The notes beneath the pieces were generated by a model. The model did not search any database, was not told where the DNA came from, and saw only the letters and a list, made by a program, of their open reading frames with translations. A DNA stretch of 64,000 nt from an uncultured Rhodospirillales bacterium. Its GTDB lineage: Bacteria > Pseudomonadota > Alphaproteobacteria > RF32 > CAG-239. Shown here one piece after another: positions 34,955 to 43,978 of the stretch. The position numbers were made by a program, and so were the translations under genes. Positions within the stretch are counted from its first letter, which is position 1; each line of letters starts with the position of its first letter. The DNA lies in assembly GCA_902761715.1 (NCBI GenBank), contig CACWLK010000002.1, positions 1-64,000 of the forward strand, in the 5' to 3' direction.

Positions 34955-35872
34955 CTATTCTGTACCTAACAACCCTTTTGCAAACTCGGTTGCGTTGAAC
35001 TCGTTTAGGTCCTCAATGCTTTCGCCTACGCCGATATAAAACACCGGAGTAGGGTGTTCGTCAGCAATTGCCGCCAAAATCCCGCCTTTAGCTGTTCCAT
35101 CAAGCTTTGTCATAACCAAGCCGTCAACTTTCAACGCCTCGCCGAATATCTCTACCTGCGCCATGGCATTTTGCCCATTGGTCGCATCTAATGTCAAAAT
35201 CGTGGCATGCGGTGCTGTGGGGATAATCTTCTTTATTACTTTATCAATTTTCTTTAGCTCGTCCATCAACCCGCTTTTATTCTGCAAACGTCCCGCCGTA
35301 TCAATAAACACCACATCATCTCCGGCTTTTATTGTCTGAGCCAGCCCGTCATAGCACAATCCGGCACTATCGCAACCATTGGGACCGGCAAAAACTCTGA
35401 CATCTGCACGTTCTCCCCAAACCTGCAATTGTTCAACTGCCGCCGCTCTGAACGTGTCAGCTGCAATCAGCGAAACTTTTTTGCCTTGTTGCTTTAGTTT
35501 TTGCGCCAATTTACCGATAGTCGTCGTCTTACCGGCACCATTTACGCCGATCATTAAAATAACAAACGGCTTTTGATTACTGTCTATTTCTAGAGATTTC
35601 TGGCATGGTAGCAAAATCTTTTCAATTTCTTCAGCCAGTTTTGCTTTTATTTCTTCTTCGCTTATGTCCTTATCCTGCCGGTTAGCTCCAAACGCCGCAA
35701 CAATTTTGGCAGAGGTCTTAACCCCCATATCTGCGCTGATTAGCAGTTCTTCCAACTCTTCCAAAGTTTCGGCATCAAGTTTCTTTTTAGTAAAAATCCC
35801 GCTTATGCCGTCCGTCAGCTTAGAAGACGACTTTTTCAAGCCTAATCCCAAACGATTCAGCCAGCTACTCAT
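34955..35872 (-). CDS. ftsY: signal recognition particle receptor FtsY
   Basis: The SRP GTPase receptor for co-translational membrane targeting. N-domain helices (LDAETLEELEELLISADMGV) precede the G domain with GVNGAGKTTTIGKL (P-loop), LIAADTFRAAAVEQL, VFIDTAGR and MTKLDGTAKGG. It lacks the long acidic A domain of E. coli FtsY, as in many Alphaproteobacteria, and has 305 residues. The ATG has AAAAGGAGATAATAGCG upstream and overlaps the mtaB stop by 8 bp. The mtaB-ftsY pairing is common in this class. Confidence 0.95.
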   Translation of the reverse strand: MSSWLNRLGLGLKKSSSKLTDGISGIFTKKKLDAETLEELEELLISADMGVKTSAKIVAAFGANRQDKDISEEEIKAKLAEEIEKILLPCQKSLEIDSNQKPFVILMIGVNGAGKTTTIGKLAQKLKQQGKKVSLIAADTFRAAAVEQLQVWGERADVRVFAGPNGCDSAGLCYDGLAQTIKAGDDVVFIDTAGRLQNKSGLMDELKKIDKVIKKIIPTAPHATILTLDATNGQNAMAQVEIFGEALKVDGLVMTKLDGTAKGGILAAIADEHPTPVFYIGVGESIEDLNEFNATEFAKGLLGTE

Positions 35873-36908
35873 CGCTATTATCTCCTTTTTCACGCAAAAT
35901 CCGAGCTCTTTCGCGCCTTATTTCAACATCTACCTGAGGCAATCTTGCTGCCGCCGTCCCCGGTCGTTCCGAATACGGAAAAACATGGAGCTTAGAAATT
36001 CCTGCCTCATCAACCAACTTTAGCGTATTGGCAAAATTTTCGTCTTCTTCAGTTGGAAAACCGCAAATAAAATCAGCTCCAAACACCGCCTCGGGTCGGG
36101 CTTTACGCAGTTTGTTGCACAAATCGATCACATCTTGCCGGCGGTGTCTGCGCCCCATACGCTTAAGTATGGCATCATCTCCTGATTGAATAGAAAAATG
36201 GAAGAAAGGGTGAACATTTTTATATTTTGCCACTAACTCCACAAACTCATCATCAATTGCCGCCGGATCAAGCGAGCCGAACTGTAAAGACGGCAAATCA
36301 TCAAATGTTTCTAAAATCTGGCGCACTAAACCGCTGAACGACGGCTGATACGAGCATACATCAACACCGGTCAGGCATATTTCTTCAAAACCTTGGTCGA
36401 GTAGGGTGCGTATTTGTTTTAAGACCTGTTCAGCCGGCACCGAACGGTTTCTTCCGCGGGCAAACGGCACAATGCAATAAGTACAACGATGATTACACCC
36501 TTGCTGAATTTGCACAAACGCCCGTTGCCGTCCCTCAAAACCGGTAATTATATAATCGTCATAACCGTCATAGCTCATAATATCGCCGACAATGGTCTTT
36601 TCACTCAGCTCGCCTTTGAGATATTGTTCAAGTGCGGTCTTTTCCTTATTGCCCAACACCAAATCAACCTCGGGCATTTTATCAAAAGCCTCGGCATTAA
36701 CTTGAGCCGCACACCCCGTAACTACAATCCGCGCCGCGGGGTACTGTTTGCGTAATTTGCGGACTGTTTGACGGCATTGACGTTCTGCCTCACCGGTCAC
36801 GGCGCAGGTGTTGACAATCACCAGATTATCAACGTCTTTGAACTTTTCTTTCAAAATTTCGGACTCAAAGCTGTTTATGCGGCAGCCCAATGTTACGACT
36901 TCTACCAT
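35865..36908 (-). CDS. mtaB: tRNA methylthiotransferase MtaB-like, lacking the TRAM domain
   Basis: A radical-SAM methylthiotransferase predicted to act on t6A37. UPF0004 cysteines are in TLGCRINSFESE, VNTCAVTGEAE and VTGCAAQ; the radical-SAM motif is CNHRCTYCIVPFARGRNRS. The protein ends soon after FPYSERPGTAAARLPQVD, at 347 residues, and the TRAM RNA-binding domain (some 60-70 residues) normally found there is missing. The stop overlaps the ftsY start. The ATG after GAGGAAAAA was used in place of a start 40 codons earlier that crosses the terminator at 36964. Confidence 0.88.
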   Translation of the reverse strand: MVEVVTLGCRINSFESEILKEKFKDVDNLVIVNTCAVTGEAERQCRQTVRKLRKQYPAARIVVTGCAAQVNAEAFDKMPEVDLVLGNKEKTALEQYLKGELSEKTIVGDIMSYDGYDDYIITGFEGRQRAFVQIQQGCNHRCTYCIVPFARGRNRSVPAEQVLKQIRTLLDQGFEEICLTGVDVCSYQPSFSGLVRQILETFDDLPSLQFGSLDPAAIDDEFVELVAKYKNVHPFFHFSIQSGDDAILKRMGRRHRRQDVIDLCNKLRKARPEAVFGADFICGFPTEEDENFANTLKLVDEAGISKLHVFPYSERPGTAAARLPQVDVEIRRERARILREKGDNSDE

Positions 36909-36963
36909 TTTTTCCTCACTATTGCCCCACAATATAAAGCAAATATTCACTTTCGCAAGCAAA

Positions 36964-36993
36964 AAAAAGAGCTGTCGTGTGACAGCTCTTTTT
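36964..36993. terminator. bidirectional hairpin terminator
   Basis: AAAAGAGCTGTC-GTGT-GACAGCTCTTTT, a perfect 12-bp stem with A- and T-tracts. It ends the small membrane-protein gene at 36994 on the minus strand and insulates mtaB. Confidence 0.88.
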
Positions 36994-37338
36994 TCAGTCA
37001 AGGTAGCCATATTTGCGTAATTCTTCAATAAATTGGCGCCAGTTTCTCTTAAACCAAGGCACCCACCACAAACAGACTAATGCCAACGCCGACCATACCA
37101 TATAGTAGCTGTAAAAATCTCCTAAGAGCGACAACAACCATTCTTTATGATATATAATGACAAAACCTGATGTCAAAGTCAGCGTTCCGAACAATAAAGC
37201 GTAGACGGAACAAATAACAAAAATAAATTTCCAAAACTTGGAATATTTGTTCCAACACACCCAAAACGCCCACGCAGTAGCCATAAAAGCAATACCGCTT
37301 ATCACCAAAATTGGCGAATTCAACTGGAACATAAGCAT
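36994..37338 (-). CDS. small three-helix membrane protein of unknown function
   Basis: A 114-residue protein with hydrophobic segments at about residues 8-28, 36-62 and 78-95, rich in Trp and Tyr, ending in the charged WFKRNWRQFIEELRKYGYLD. No recognised family. It lies alone on the minus strand between two AT-rich gaps and ends in a strong terminator, which supports it as a real gene. No clear ribosome site before the ATG. Confidence 0.5.
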   Translation of the reverse strand: MLMFQLNSPILVISGIAFMATAWAFWVCWNKYSKFWKFIFVICSVYALLFGTLTLTSGFVIIYHKEWLLSLLGDFYSYYMVWSALALVCLWWVPWFKRNWRQFIEELRKYGYLD

Positions 37339-37409
37339 AACATAAATAATTTGTAATTGCTGTTAATGCTACTACTTTTGTCTCTTTTTGGCAAGAAAAA
37401 TATTTATTG

Positions 37410-38102
37410 TTAATTTTGTTCAACAAATTCAGCCAGTTGTTGCATTTCTTCATCGTTCATACGATGAGCCAAGCCCTTATAAGTCAAACATTTGTAACTT
37501 ATGTTTTGATTATCCAGCCATTTTAGGGTTGTCGGCAGAGTTTTGTATTGCACTGTTGCATCGTCTTCTCCGTGCAGAATCAGCAGTTTTGGGGTTGAGA
37601 CAATGTTTTTTTCAAGCAGTGGTCTTCCGGCCACAATACCTGACAACATAACACAACCGCCCAAATTCTGCCGACGTGAAAGCGCGGTATAAAGCGCAAT
37701 CATTGCGCCTTGAGAAAATCCGGCGATATAAGTGTTTTTATCTTCAATTCCGAAAAGTTGTTGCATTTCATCAACAAAATCGTTCATTTGTGCGGCTGTT
37801 TGCTCAAACGATGGCGCCAATGCGTCAAAAATGCCGAATATTTTTTCAACAGACGAATCCGGATTGCGAAATTCTGCCTTAGGATCAACCTGATAAAAGC
37901 TCAACCATTGCAAATTGTTCACATCTTTTTCGCACTCAAAAGGTGCTCTCGGAACCACCAGTATAGCATTGTGCAATTTTCCTCTAAGGCTTTGTATTGC
38001 ATAATCAATTGCCTCAGGAGAGCCGTTATATCCATGGATAAAAATAATCAATTTTTGAGGATTTACACCGATTTTGTAATATTTATTATCAAAATGTGAC
38101 AA
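37410..38102 (-). CDS. carboxylesterase/phospholipase-type alpha/beta hydrolase
   Basis: A 230-residue Abhydrolase_2 enzyme: LIIFIHGYNGSPEAID, VVPRAPFE, the nucleophile elbow GFSQGAM, acid Asp in LHGEDDATV and His in GLAHRM. The family hydrolyses short-chain esters or lysophospholipids. The start is taken as a TTG (38100-38102) with GGAGG eight bases upstream; a longer frame would overlap the divergent gene at 38161, and no ATG fits. Cytosolic, no signal peptide. Confidence 0.85.
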   Translation of the reverse strand: MSHFDNKYYKIGVNPQKLIIFIHGYNGSPEAIDYAIQSLRGKLHNAILVVPRAPFECEKDVNNLQWLSFYQVDPKAEFRNPDSSVEKIFGIFDALAPSFEQTAAQMNDFVDEMQQLFGIEDKNTYIAGFSQGAMIALYTALSRRQNLGGCVMLSGIVAGRPLLEKNIVSTPKLLILHGEDDATVQYKTLPTTLKWLDNQNISYKCLTYKGLAHRMNDEEMQQLAEFVEQN

Positions 38103-38160
38103 GACAACCGCCTCCAAACGCTTTATACATCTAACATACAATAAAAAACAAGGAAAAAAC

Positions 38161-39600
38161 ATGTTAGGCAACCCTCTTGCGACAGATATCCACCGCGTAT
38201 TTGAAAGAGACATAGTAAAAACTTGCAGTGAGCTCAACACCTATGTCGCAGGACAAAATTCTAAAGACAAAATTCTCCGTTTCCGCAGGACGGAGCGTTT
38301 TGTGTCATCAATAAATGATTTTTTTGCCGCCACAGGGCAAAATATGTTTGTTATTGCCCCTCTTGAGGTAGATGAAAAAAAGTTGCTTAATTTTGCTCTT
38401 CAGCTCAGCGGTTATATACGAGATGCCCAAACCGCACTTGATAAACTCCCTGATTTTTATGCTCATGACAAAGACTTGGTAACTCTTTATCACGCCGCCG
38501 CCAATTATACTGTTGCGTGTAGCGGACGAGTCAATGGCAACAAATACAATTTTGAACACCACAAAGATTATTGCCTTTGGCATATAGATAATCCGCAGAA
38601 TCTTGCCGAAAGCAGTTTTTCTCCGGTTGATACACCTCTTGATGCCAACCGCCACACCTTAATACTGTCAATGCCTTTTCATATCAAGCCCACCCAAGAG
38701 GAGCTGCAAAAATGGACATATGAATATATGCACGATACCTTTAGCAGTTCTGTTTATGGCAAAGACATAGATGTGTATGTTGCACATTTTCCGATCGAAC
38801 AACCCCGAGGCGAAAAATTTGCCCTTACGCTCAAAACTATTAAGAACGGCGATGATTATTACGAACCCATGGATTTACGGTTGGTGCGTTACTATTTTCA
38901 GGATTTTATTGCCGACAATTTAGAGGTCGACAAACAAGGGCAGGTTGTTCGTGCTGAAGCTTACAGCTCTGAAAAACTGGCGCATAACTTCCGCAACCTG
39001 ACCATTTTCGGCTATTGTTCAGGCACAGCTCATGCTCACCGTTGGGTCAACGCTCTCCATTCTATCGGTTCTCAAATATATGACCGTTCGACTTTAGAGC
39101 CGGCAATGAAAAATATTTTTGTTGCCAGTTATGCCTTTTTACCTTTCAAAGAAAACAATCTCTATTCCGGCACACATTTTATGAGTAACTACCTTGATGA
39201 TACGGCTCAAAAAGAACCTTTTATCAAAATGTTTAACCCCGAAATGTATGAAAAAGTCAAATATAAAGGGGAGCCTGGTCGTGCCAGAATTACGGTAATG
39301 CCTGACGGTCGCAATTTTATTATTGCCAATGCTTTGCCGAACGACCTCATTATAGTTGACCGTCAGCAACGGTTGAAACGTATTTCTAATCAAGAAAACG
39401 GACATCATATTGCATTTTTGACCACACCAAATTTAGCAACAGACAACAACTTTATGCCTCAAATGTTTGCCAACGTGCTCGAAAACGCCGCTTCTGGCCA
39501 TCGCGGACAGGCAATCTTTGCCCCCAACCACCTGCAAAACCCCGATGCCGTATTGCAAAATGCTGCCTTATTCGGACGTCGCCAAGCCTATCGCAACTAA
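38161..39600 (+). CDS. hypothetical protein, 479 residues, no recognised family
   Basis: A soluble protein without signal peptide or membrane segment. A segment around residue 283 reads FGYCSGTAHAHRW, which has the G-x-C-x-G form of a nucleophile elbow with Cys, but the surrounding alpha/beta-hydrolase pattern is not evident. Other features are LILSMPFHIKPTQEELQKW and HGT-like SGTHFMSNYLDDTA. AAGGAAAAAAC precedes the ATG. It is divergent from the esterase gene. Composition matches the chromosome. Function unknown. Confidence 0.6.
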   Translation: MLGNPLATDIHRVFERDIVKTCSELNTYVAGQNSKDKILRFRRTERFVSSINDFFAATGQNMFVIAPLEVDEKKLLNFALQLSGYIRDAQTALDKLPDFYAHDKDLVTLYHAAANYTVACSGRVNGNKYNFEHHKDYCLWHIDNPQNLAESSFSPVDTPLDANRHTLILSMPFHIKPTQEELQKWTYEYMHDTFSSSVYGKDIDVYVAHFPIEQPRGEKFALTLKTIKNGDDYYEPMDLRLVRYYFQDFIADNLEVDKQGQVVRAEAYSSEKLAHNFRNLTIFGYCSGTAHAHRWVNALHSIGSQIYDRSTLEPAMKNIFVASYAFLPFKENNLYSGTHFMSNYLDDTAQKEPFIKMFNPEMYEKVKYKGEPGRARITVMPDGRNFIIANALPNDLIIVDRQQRLKRISNQENGHHIAFLTTPNLATDNNFMPQMFANVLENAASGHRGQAIFAPNHLQNPDAVLQNAALFGRRQAYRN

Positions 39601-39627
39601 ATCTCAAAAATCTGCTTTCTAATCATA

Positions 39628-39656
39628 TTGACAAAAGATGTACAAAATGATACAAT
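39628..39656 (+). promoter_or_regulatory. near-consensus sigma70 promoter
   Basis: TTGACA (39628-39633), 17-nt spacer, TACAAT (39651-39656). It points at the foreign-looking gene at 39855 and implies a leader of about 190 nt (39664-39854) with no ORF that I can support. The leader ends in GAAGGAGATAGGAAGG, about 25 nt before the ATG. Confidence 0.7.
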
Positions 39657-39854
39657 AACCTTGTTTACTTATGGATATGGTTATTATTGTCAAATTAGAG
39701 ATTGTTGTTTGGGTCCTACTCAAATTTTACGGTTTTGATTTTGGCTATACGACGTTGTCCTATAGTGAGCAGTTGTCTGCATATTATATGTCTCCCAGCA
39801 ACTTACCAAAATCATTCCGAAGGAGATAGGAAGGCCATTAAAACAAATTAACTT

Positions 39855-40886
39855 ATGGCAAACATCAATTTCAAGCGCATCATGCGCAAAGTGTGGAACG
39901 TGATCAAGAAGATCGCTCTCGTCATTGTTGTAGTTCTTCTTGGCACCCTGGCATTCGTTCTTTTCATCAACCCGATCAGCTTTTTCATCTGGTCGCTGAT
40001 TGTTCCCGGTTTTGCCTCACGTCTTCTGCATGACAGTGAGATGGGATTTGTGGGAGAGATTATCGATGCTATGGACGAGTGGGTTGTCAAGCTTCTGCCT
40101 TGGTATGCGAAGCGACGCTTCATCGAGGCTGATCTTCTCCGTAATTTCAGTGGAAAAGTACAATTTAAGTACTTCCGCAAGGAGAATCACACCGCCGACT
40201 GTCTCAAGCAGATGGACGAAGAGGGTGTTCAGTACACTTGGAATCACGGATCCTATGAGGAACGAGGCATGATTGCCGAAGTGCCGCTGAAGTTGACTGA
40301 CGAGCAGTTCAAGTGGTTGTTGAAGAACGGCTTCAATGATGCAGCTCGTACGTACCTCGGTACCTACACGCCGACGAACGGTAACTACAAAGCTCTTCTC
40401 AAGGCCATCGTTGAAGGCAATGAGAAGGCGGTGGATACGTTCCTCGCGGCAGTCGTACGATATGGAATCTCAAGCTCACGCCTGACTAGCGTGCTTGATT
40501 CCGCTGAGTACACTGACGCACTCAAGACCTCTCTCAAGGACGCCGTTTGGCGCTTTGGGCAGAAGTCTCTGGTGCAGCGGTACCAAGATACTTGCTACAG
40601 GTGTGAGTTCTCTGACTTCTGTCAGCAGAACAAGACCATTTGTGAGGAGGCTCAGTCCCGCATGGCCTTGTGGCAGTACGAGGTTTACCACAAGACTGGG
40701 CACAAGCTCAGCCCTGCTGTGGTTGTCAGCATCCTCAAAGGTGGTGCTCCCGCCTGGGCAAGGCAGATCTTCAGCTTCGAGCCCAACTTTGGCATTGAGA
40801 GCGAGAGCACTCAGGCCATCGTGAACGCCAACCCCGAACTGTTGCGCATTCTGATTGCCGTCAGGCAATCGAAGCAGGTGCGCTAG
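39855..40886 (+). CDS. membrane-anchored hypothetical protein with foreign base composition
   Basis: A 343-residue protein with a basic N-terminus, one or two hydrophobic helices (IALVIVVVLLGTLAFVLFIN, then ISFFIWSLIVPGF) and a long soluble part of helical character. A four-Cys cluster CYRCEFSDFCQQNKTIC (about 255-271) could bind metal. Codon use differs sharply from neighbours: AAG, GAG, CTC and CGT/CGC dominate, and the line 40681-40740 has 32 G/C in 60 against 24 in 60 at 38881-38940. It has its own strong promoter and terminator. Probably acquired by transfer; family unknown. Confidence 0.65.
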   Translation: MANINFKRIMRKVWNVIKKIALVIVVVLLGTLAFVLFINPISFFIWSLIVPGFASRLLHDSEMGFVGEIIDAMDEWVVKLLPWYAKRRFIEADLLRNFSGKVQFKYFRKENHTADCLKQMDEEGVQYTWNHGSYEERGMIAEVPLKLTDEQFKWLLKNGFNDAARTYLGTYTPTNGNYKALLKAIVEGNEKAVDTFLAAVVRYGISSSRLTSVLDSAEYTDALKTSLKDAVWRFGQKSLVQRYQDTCYRCEFSDFCQQNKTICEEAQSRMALWQYEVYHKTGHKLSPAVVVSILKGGAPAWARQIFSFEPNFGIESESTQAIVNANPELLRILIAVRQSKQVR

Positions 40887-40908
40887 TGCATGTTGTGCAA
40901 AAGTAAAC

Positions 40909-40945
40909 GAAGCGTTTTCCCCCCCGTGGGAAAACGCTTTTTTTT
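40909..40945 (+). terminator. strong rho-independent terminator
   Basis: AGCGTTTTCCC (40911-40921) pairs perfectly with GGGAAAACGCT (40928-40938), followed by eight or more T. It ends the gene at 39855. Confidence 0.9.
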
Positions 40946-40994
40946 GTTGTCGTATTTTATATCATATACTATTATCCTCAACAGAGGACAAAAC

Positions 40995-42299
40995 ATGATA
41001 GAGCAATTGCCTGAATTCAGCGTTACCGAAATTTCTGCCGCCATTAAAAAAATGGTTGAGACCACTTTTTCCCAAGTACGGGTAAAAGGTGAAATATTCG
41101 GTTGCAAACGCGCTGATTCCGGGCACTATTATCTTTCGTTAAAAGACGAAAACGCCATTCTTTCGGCTGTTTGTTGGAAAGGCGTAGCCATGAGCCTTGC
41201 CGTCAAACCCGAAGACGGGCTGGAAGTCGTTGCTACCGGGCGCATAACCACTTTCGCCGGCAAAAGTTCATACCAACTGGTTATTGAAAAACTCGAAGTC
41301 GCCGGAACCGGTGCTTTGCTCAAACTCCTTGAAGAACGCAAACAAAAGTTTGCCGCTGAGGGCTTGTTTGATCCGGCTCACAAAAAGCCGTTACCGTTTT
41401 TGCCGACAATTATCGGTGTGGTAACCAGTCCGACCGGTGCTGTCATTCGTGACATTATCCATCGTGTTACCGACCGTTTTCCGTGCCGAATTATTGTTTG
41501 GCCGACTTTGGTGCAAGGCGAGGGCGCAGCCGAGCAAATCGCCGCCGCTGTTGAGGGATTTAACCGGCTTTCTTCCAATGGCCCAATTCCTCGCCCCGAT
41601 GTTTTGATTGTAGCTCGTGGTGGCGGTAGCCTTGAGGACTTATGGTGTTTTAACGAGGAGATAGTTGTCCGCTCGGTTTATAACTCAGATATCCCGATTG
41701 TTTCTGCCGTCGGACACGAAACTGATACCATGCTGATAGACTATGTTGCCGATGTCCGTGCTCCGACACCGACCGGCGCTGCCGAATTTGTTGTTCCGGT
41801 AAGGTCAGAATTGGCTTCAAAATTAATGTTGCACGCCAGCCGCATGATTAACTCAATCCACCGCCTATATACAGAAAATAAAAATCTGCTGGACGGACTG
41901 GCTCGAGGTATTCCCAATCTTGAACAAATTTTGAGCGATAATGTGCAAAAACTGGACGATCGTGTTGAACGACTTAACCTTGCTTTTAACAATTATTTGA
42001 CGACCAAAAACAATCAGCTCAGCCTAAATGAGATTAAACCGATTTATATAAAAAATATCCTTGAAAAACAAACAGATTATATAGATAACTTAAACTTACG
42101 TCTTAACTCTGTATCAATAGAATCTGTACTAAAACGTGGCTTTTCCTGGGTTAAAAACGAGCAGGGAAAAACCATATATAACGTCAATGATGCCCGTCAT
42201 AGTCATCGCTTGGATATCCGATTTGTTGACGGTGTTGTAAAAACCAGACCTGTGGGGAAAAAAGATGAATTGCAAGGCGATTTGTTTGACAATTTGTAG
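40995..42299 (+). CDS. xseA: exodeoxyribonuclease VII large subunit XseA
   Basis: A 434-residue nuclease subunit that degrades single-stranded DNA. An OB-fold N-terminus (FSVTEISAAIKKMVETTFSQV, VKGEIFGC) precedes the catalytic core with IIGVVTSPTGAVIRDI, ARGGGSLEDLWCFNEE and SAVGHETDTMLIDYVAD; a long coiled coil follows. The start is the ATG after AGAGGACAAAAC; a start 35 codons upstream lies in the terminator. No xseB is in the window. Its end overlaps the M23 peptidase gene by 35 bp. Confidence 0.96.
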   Translation: MIEQLPEFSVTEISAAIKKMVETTFSQVRVKGEIFGCKRADSGHYYLSLKDENAILSAVCWKGVAMSLAVKPEDGLEVVATGRITTFAGKSSYQLVIEKLEVAGTGALLKLLEERKQKFAAEGLFDPAHKKPLPFLPTIIGVVTSPTGAVIRDIIHRVTDRFPCRIIVWPTLVQGEGAAEQIAAAVEGFNRLSSNGPIPRPDVLIVARGGGSLEDLWCFNEEIVVRSVYNSDIPIVSAVGHETDTMLIDYVADVRAPTPTGAAEFVVPVRSELASKLMLHASRMINSIHRLYTENKNLLDGLARGIPNLEQILSDNVQKLDDRVERLNLAFNNYLTTKNNQLSLNEIKPIYIKNILEKQTDYIDNLNLRLNSVSIESVLKRGFSWVKNEQGKTIYNVNDARHSHRLDIRFVDGVVKTRPVGKKDELQGDLFDNL

Positions 42300-43164
42300 T
42301 TTGGCTCTTGCTCAAACCGCAACTGCTCTTGAAATCTGCGGAGACCTTAAGCAAGGAGAATTGGTGTTGGTTAAAGATTCTAATGCCAAAGCTATAACTT
42401 TGTTCAGCGGAGAGAGTATCAACAAGCTCTCCGAGGCTTCATACCACCCCAAAAACAAAAAAGACTATAAAGTTACATCTGACGGGGTTGCCTTGTTGGC
42501 CTTTCATCGTGATACCCCGACAACCGTTACTCTTGGCAGTTATCCTTATACAGACGCCGGCACATTTTATGAGTTAAAAATTGCTCCTACCAAATGGGAT
42601 ATTCAGAGGATTAACGGGGTTGCACAGTCCAAAGTTACTCCTGACAAAAGCCACGATGCCGAAATTCTGCGTGAGCAAAAAGATGTCGGTCGTTCCTTAA
42701 CCCACTACACCGCCGGAGATTATTGGCAAAACGGCTTTATTTTGCCGGTAGAAGGGCGTATCAGCGGTCATTTCGGCAATCAAAGAATTTTTAACGGCAC
42801 CCCTAAAAGCCCTCACAGCGGTACAGATATTGCCGCCCCCGAGGGAACACCGGTCAAGGCCTCCGGTGATGGTAAGGTTATTTTGAGCGGCAAAAACTAT
42901 TTTTATACCGGCAATATGGTTATAATCGACCACGGACAAGGTCTGCAGACTATTTATGCCCACTTAAAAGAAGCTAAAGTAAAAGAGGGTGATATTGTCA
43001 AACAAGGCGACATTATCGGACTTGTCGGCAAAACCGGACGAGCCACCGGACCGCACCTGCATTGGGGAGCATCATTAAACAATGTGCGCTTTCGTCCTCA
43101 CTCTTTGCTTGATATAAACAATAAAAAATGTCAAACCGTTAATGGCACTTATATGGGAGAATAA
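42265..43164 (+). CDS. secreted M23 (LytM) metallopeptidase
   Basis: A 299-residue periplasmic protein with a signal peptide (CLTICSLALAQTATA), an N-terminal domain of about 150 residues and a C-terminal M23 domain. Zinc ligands are seen in HSGTDIAAPEGTPV (HxxxD) and HLHWG (HxH), so the catalytic set looks complete and it is a probable endopeptidase rather than a degenerate activator. GGGGAAAAAAG inside xseA is its ribosome site. It is followed after 1 bp by uppP, a linked step of cell-wall metabolism. Confidence 0.9.
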   Translation: MNCKAICLTICSLALAQTATALEICGDLKQGELVLVKDSNAKAITLFSGESINKLSEASYHPKNKKDYKVTSDGVALLAFHRDTPTTVTLGSYPYTDAGTFYELKIAPTKWDIQRINGVAQSKVTPDKSHDAEILREQKDVGRSLTHYTAGDYWQNGFILPVEGRISGHFGNQRIFNGTPKSPHSGTDIAAPEGTPVKASGDGKVILSGKNYFYTGNMVIIDHGQGLQTIYAHLKEAKVKEGDIVKQGDIIGLVGKTGRATGPHLHWGASLNNVRFRPHSLLDINNKKCQTVNGTYMGE

Positions 43165-43165
43165 A

Positions 43166-43978
43166 ATGAGTCTATTACAAATCATCATATTATCAGTAGT
43201 ACAGGGACTGACAGAATTTTTGCCGGTAAGCTCTTCAGGGCATCTCATTTTGGTTTCTAAATTTACCAATTTCCCTGACCAAGGTCTAGATATGGATGTT
43301 GCCGTTCATATCGGTTCAATTATTGCCGTGGCTTTATATTTTTCCAAAGACATATGGCGTATACTGGTCGATTTGTTCAAAACTAAATTTATTCCCAATA
43401 TGCAAACTTATGGTAGCCGCTTATTTTGGTTGGTGGTTATCGGTACCATTCCTGCGGTATTTGTGGGTCTTGCTTTGCACGCTCACGGCACTGAAGTTTT
43501 GCGTAATACCAAAATTATCGGTTGGAACATTTTGGCATTCGGCATAATTCTGTGGATAGCCGACCACTATGCAGCCTCCGCCCGCAAAATTGATAATATG
43601 GACTGGAAAGATGCCCTTATCATTGGTATGGCTCAATGCTTTGCCTTAATCCCCGGAACTTCACGTTCCGGCATTACTATTACCACCAGCCGCCTGCTGG
43701 GCATTGAACGTCGTGAAGCTGCCAAGTTTTGTATGTTGCTTTCGGTCCCGACCATTGCCGGAGCAGGGTTGTTGTTTTTGTATGATATAATTAAACACGG
43801 CGGAGATGTCTCCCTTTTTGTTGCTTCTCAAGGTATTTTCTTTTCTTTCTTGGCATCACTTTTTGCAATCGGTGTCATGATGCAATGGCTTAAAACTCGT
43901 ACATTTTTACCGTTTGTAATTTATCGTATCGGTTTAGGTATATTTTTGTTGCTTTACAGCTACGGCTATATTCAATAG
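43166..43978 (+). CDS. uppP: undecaprenyl-diphosphatase UppP/BacA
   Basis: A 270-residue polytopic membrane phosphatase that recycles undecaprenyl diphosphate to the monophosphate carrier used for peptidoglycan and O-antigen. Signatures are VQGLTEFLPVSSSGHLIL near the N-terminus and LIPGTSRSGITITTSRLLG in the second half. GGGAGAATAAA precedes the ATG. It is the third gene of the xseA-M23-uppP run. Its last 7 bp overlap the end of the convergent secreted-protein gene. Confidence 0.96.
   Translation: MSLLQIIILSVVQGLTEFLPVSSSGHLILVSKFTNFPDQGLDMDVAVHIGSIIAVALYFSKDIWRILVDLFKTKFIPNMQTYGSRLFWLVVIGTIPAVFVGLALHAHGTEVLRNTKIIGWNILAFGIILWIADHYAASARKIDNMDWKDALIIGMAQCFALIPGTSRSGITITTSRLLGIERREAAKFCMLLSVPTIAGAGLLFLYDIIKHGGDVSLFVASQGIFFSFLASLFAIGVMMQWLKTRTFLPFVIYRIGLGIFLLLYSYGYIQ

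Noticed and set aside
39745-39775. Minus-strand CTCACTATAGG match to a T7-type phage promoter
   Set aside because: Only the core 11 bases fit, the remaining positions do not, no phage polymerase or phage gene is in the window, and it points into the 3' end of an unrelated gene. Probably coincidence.
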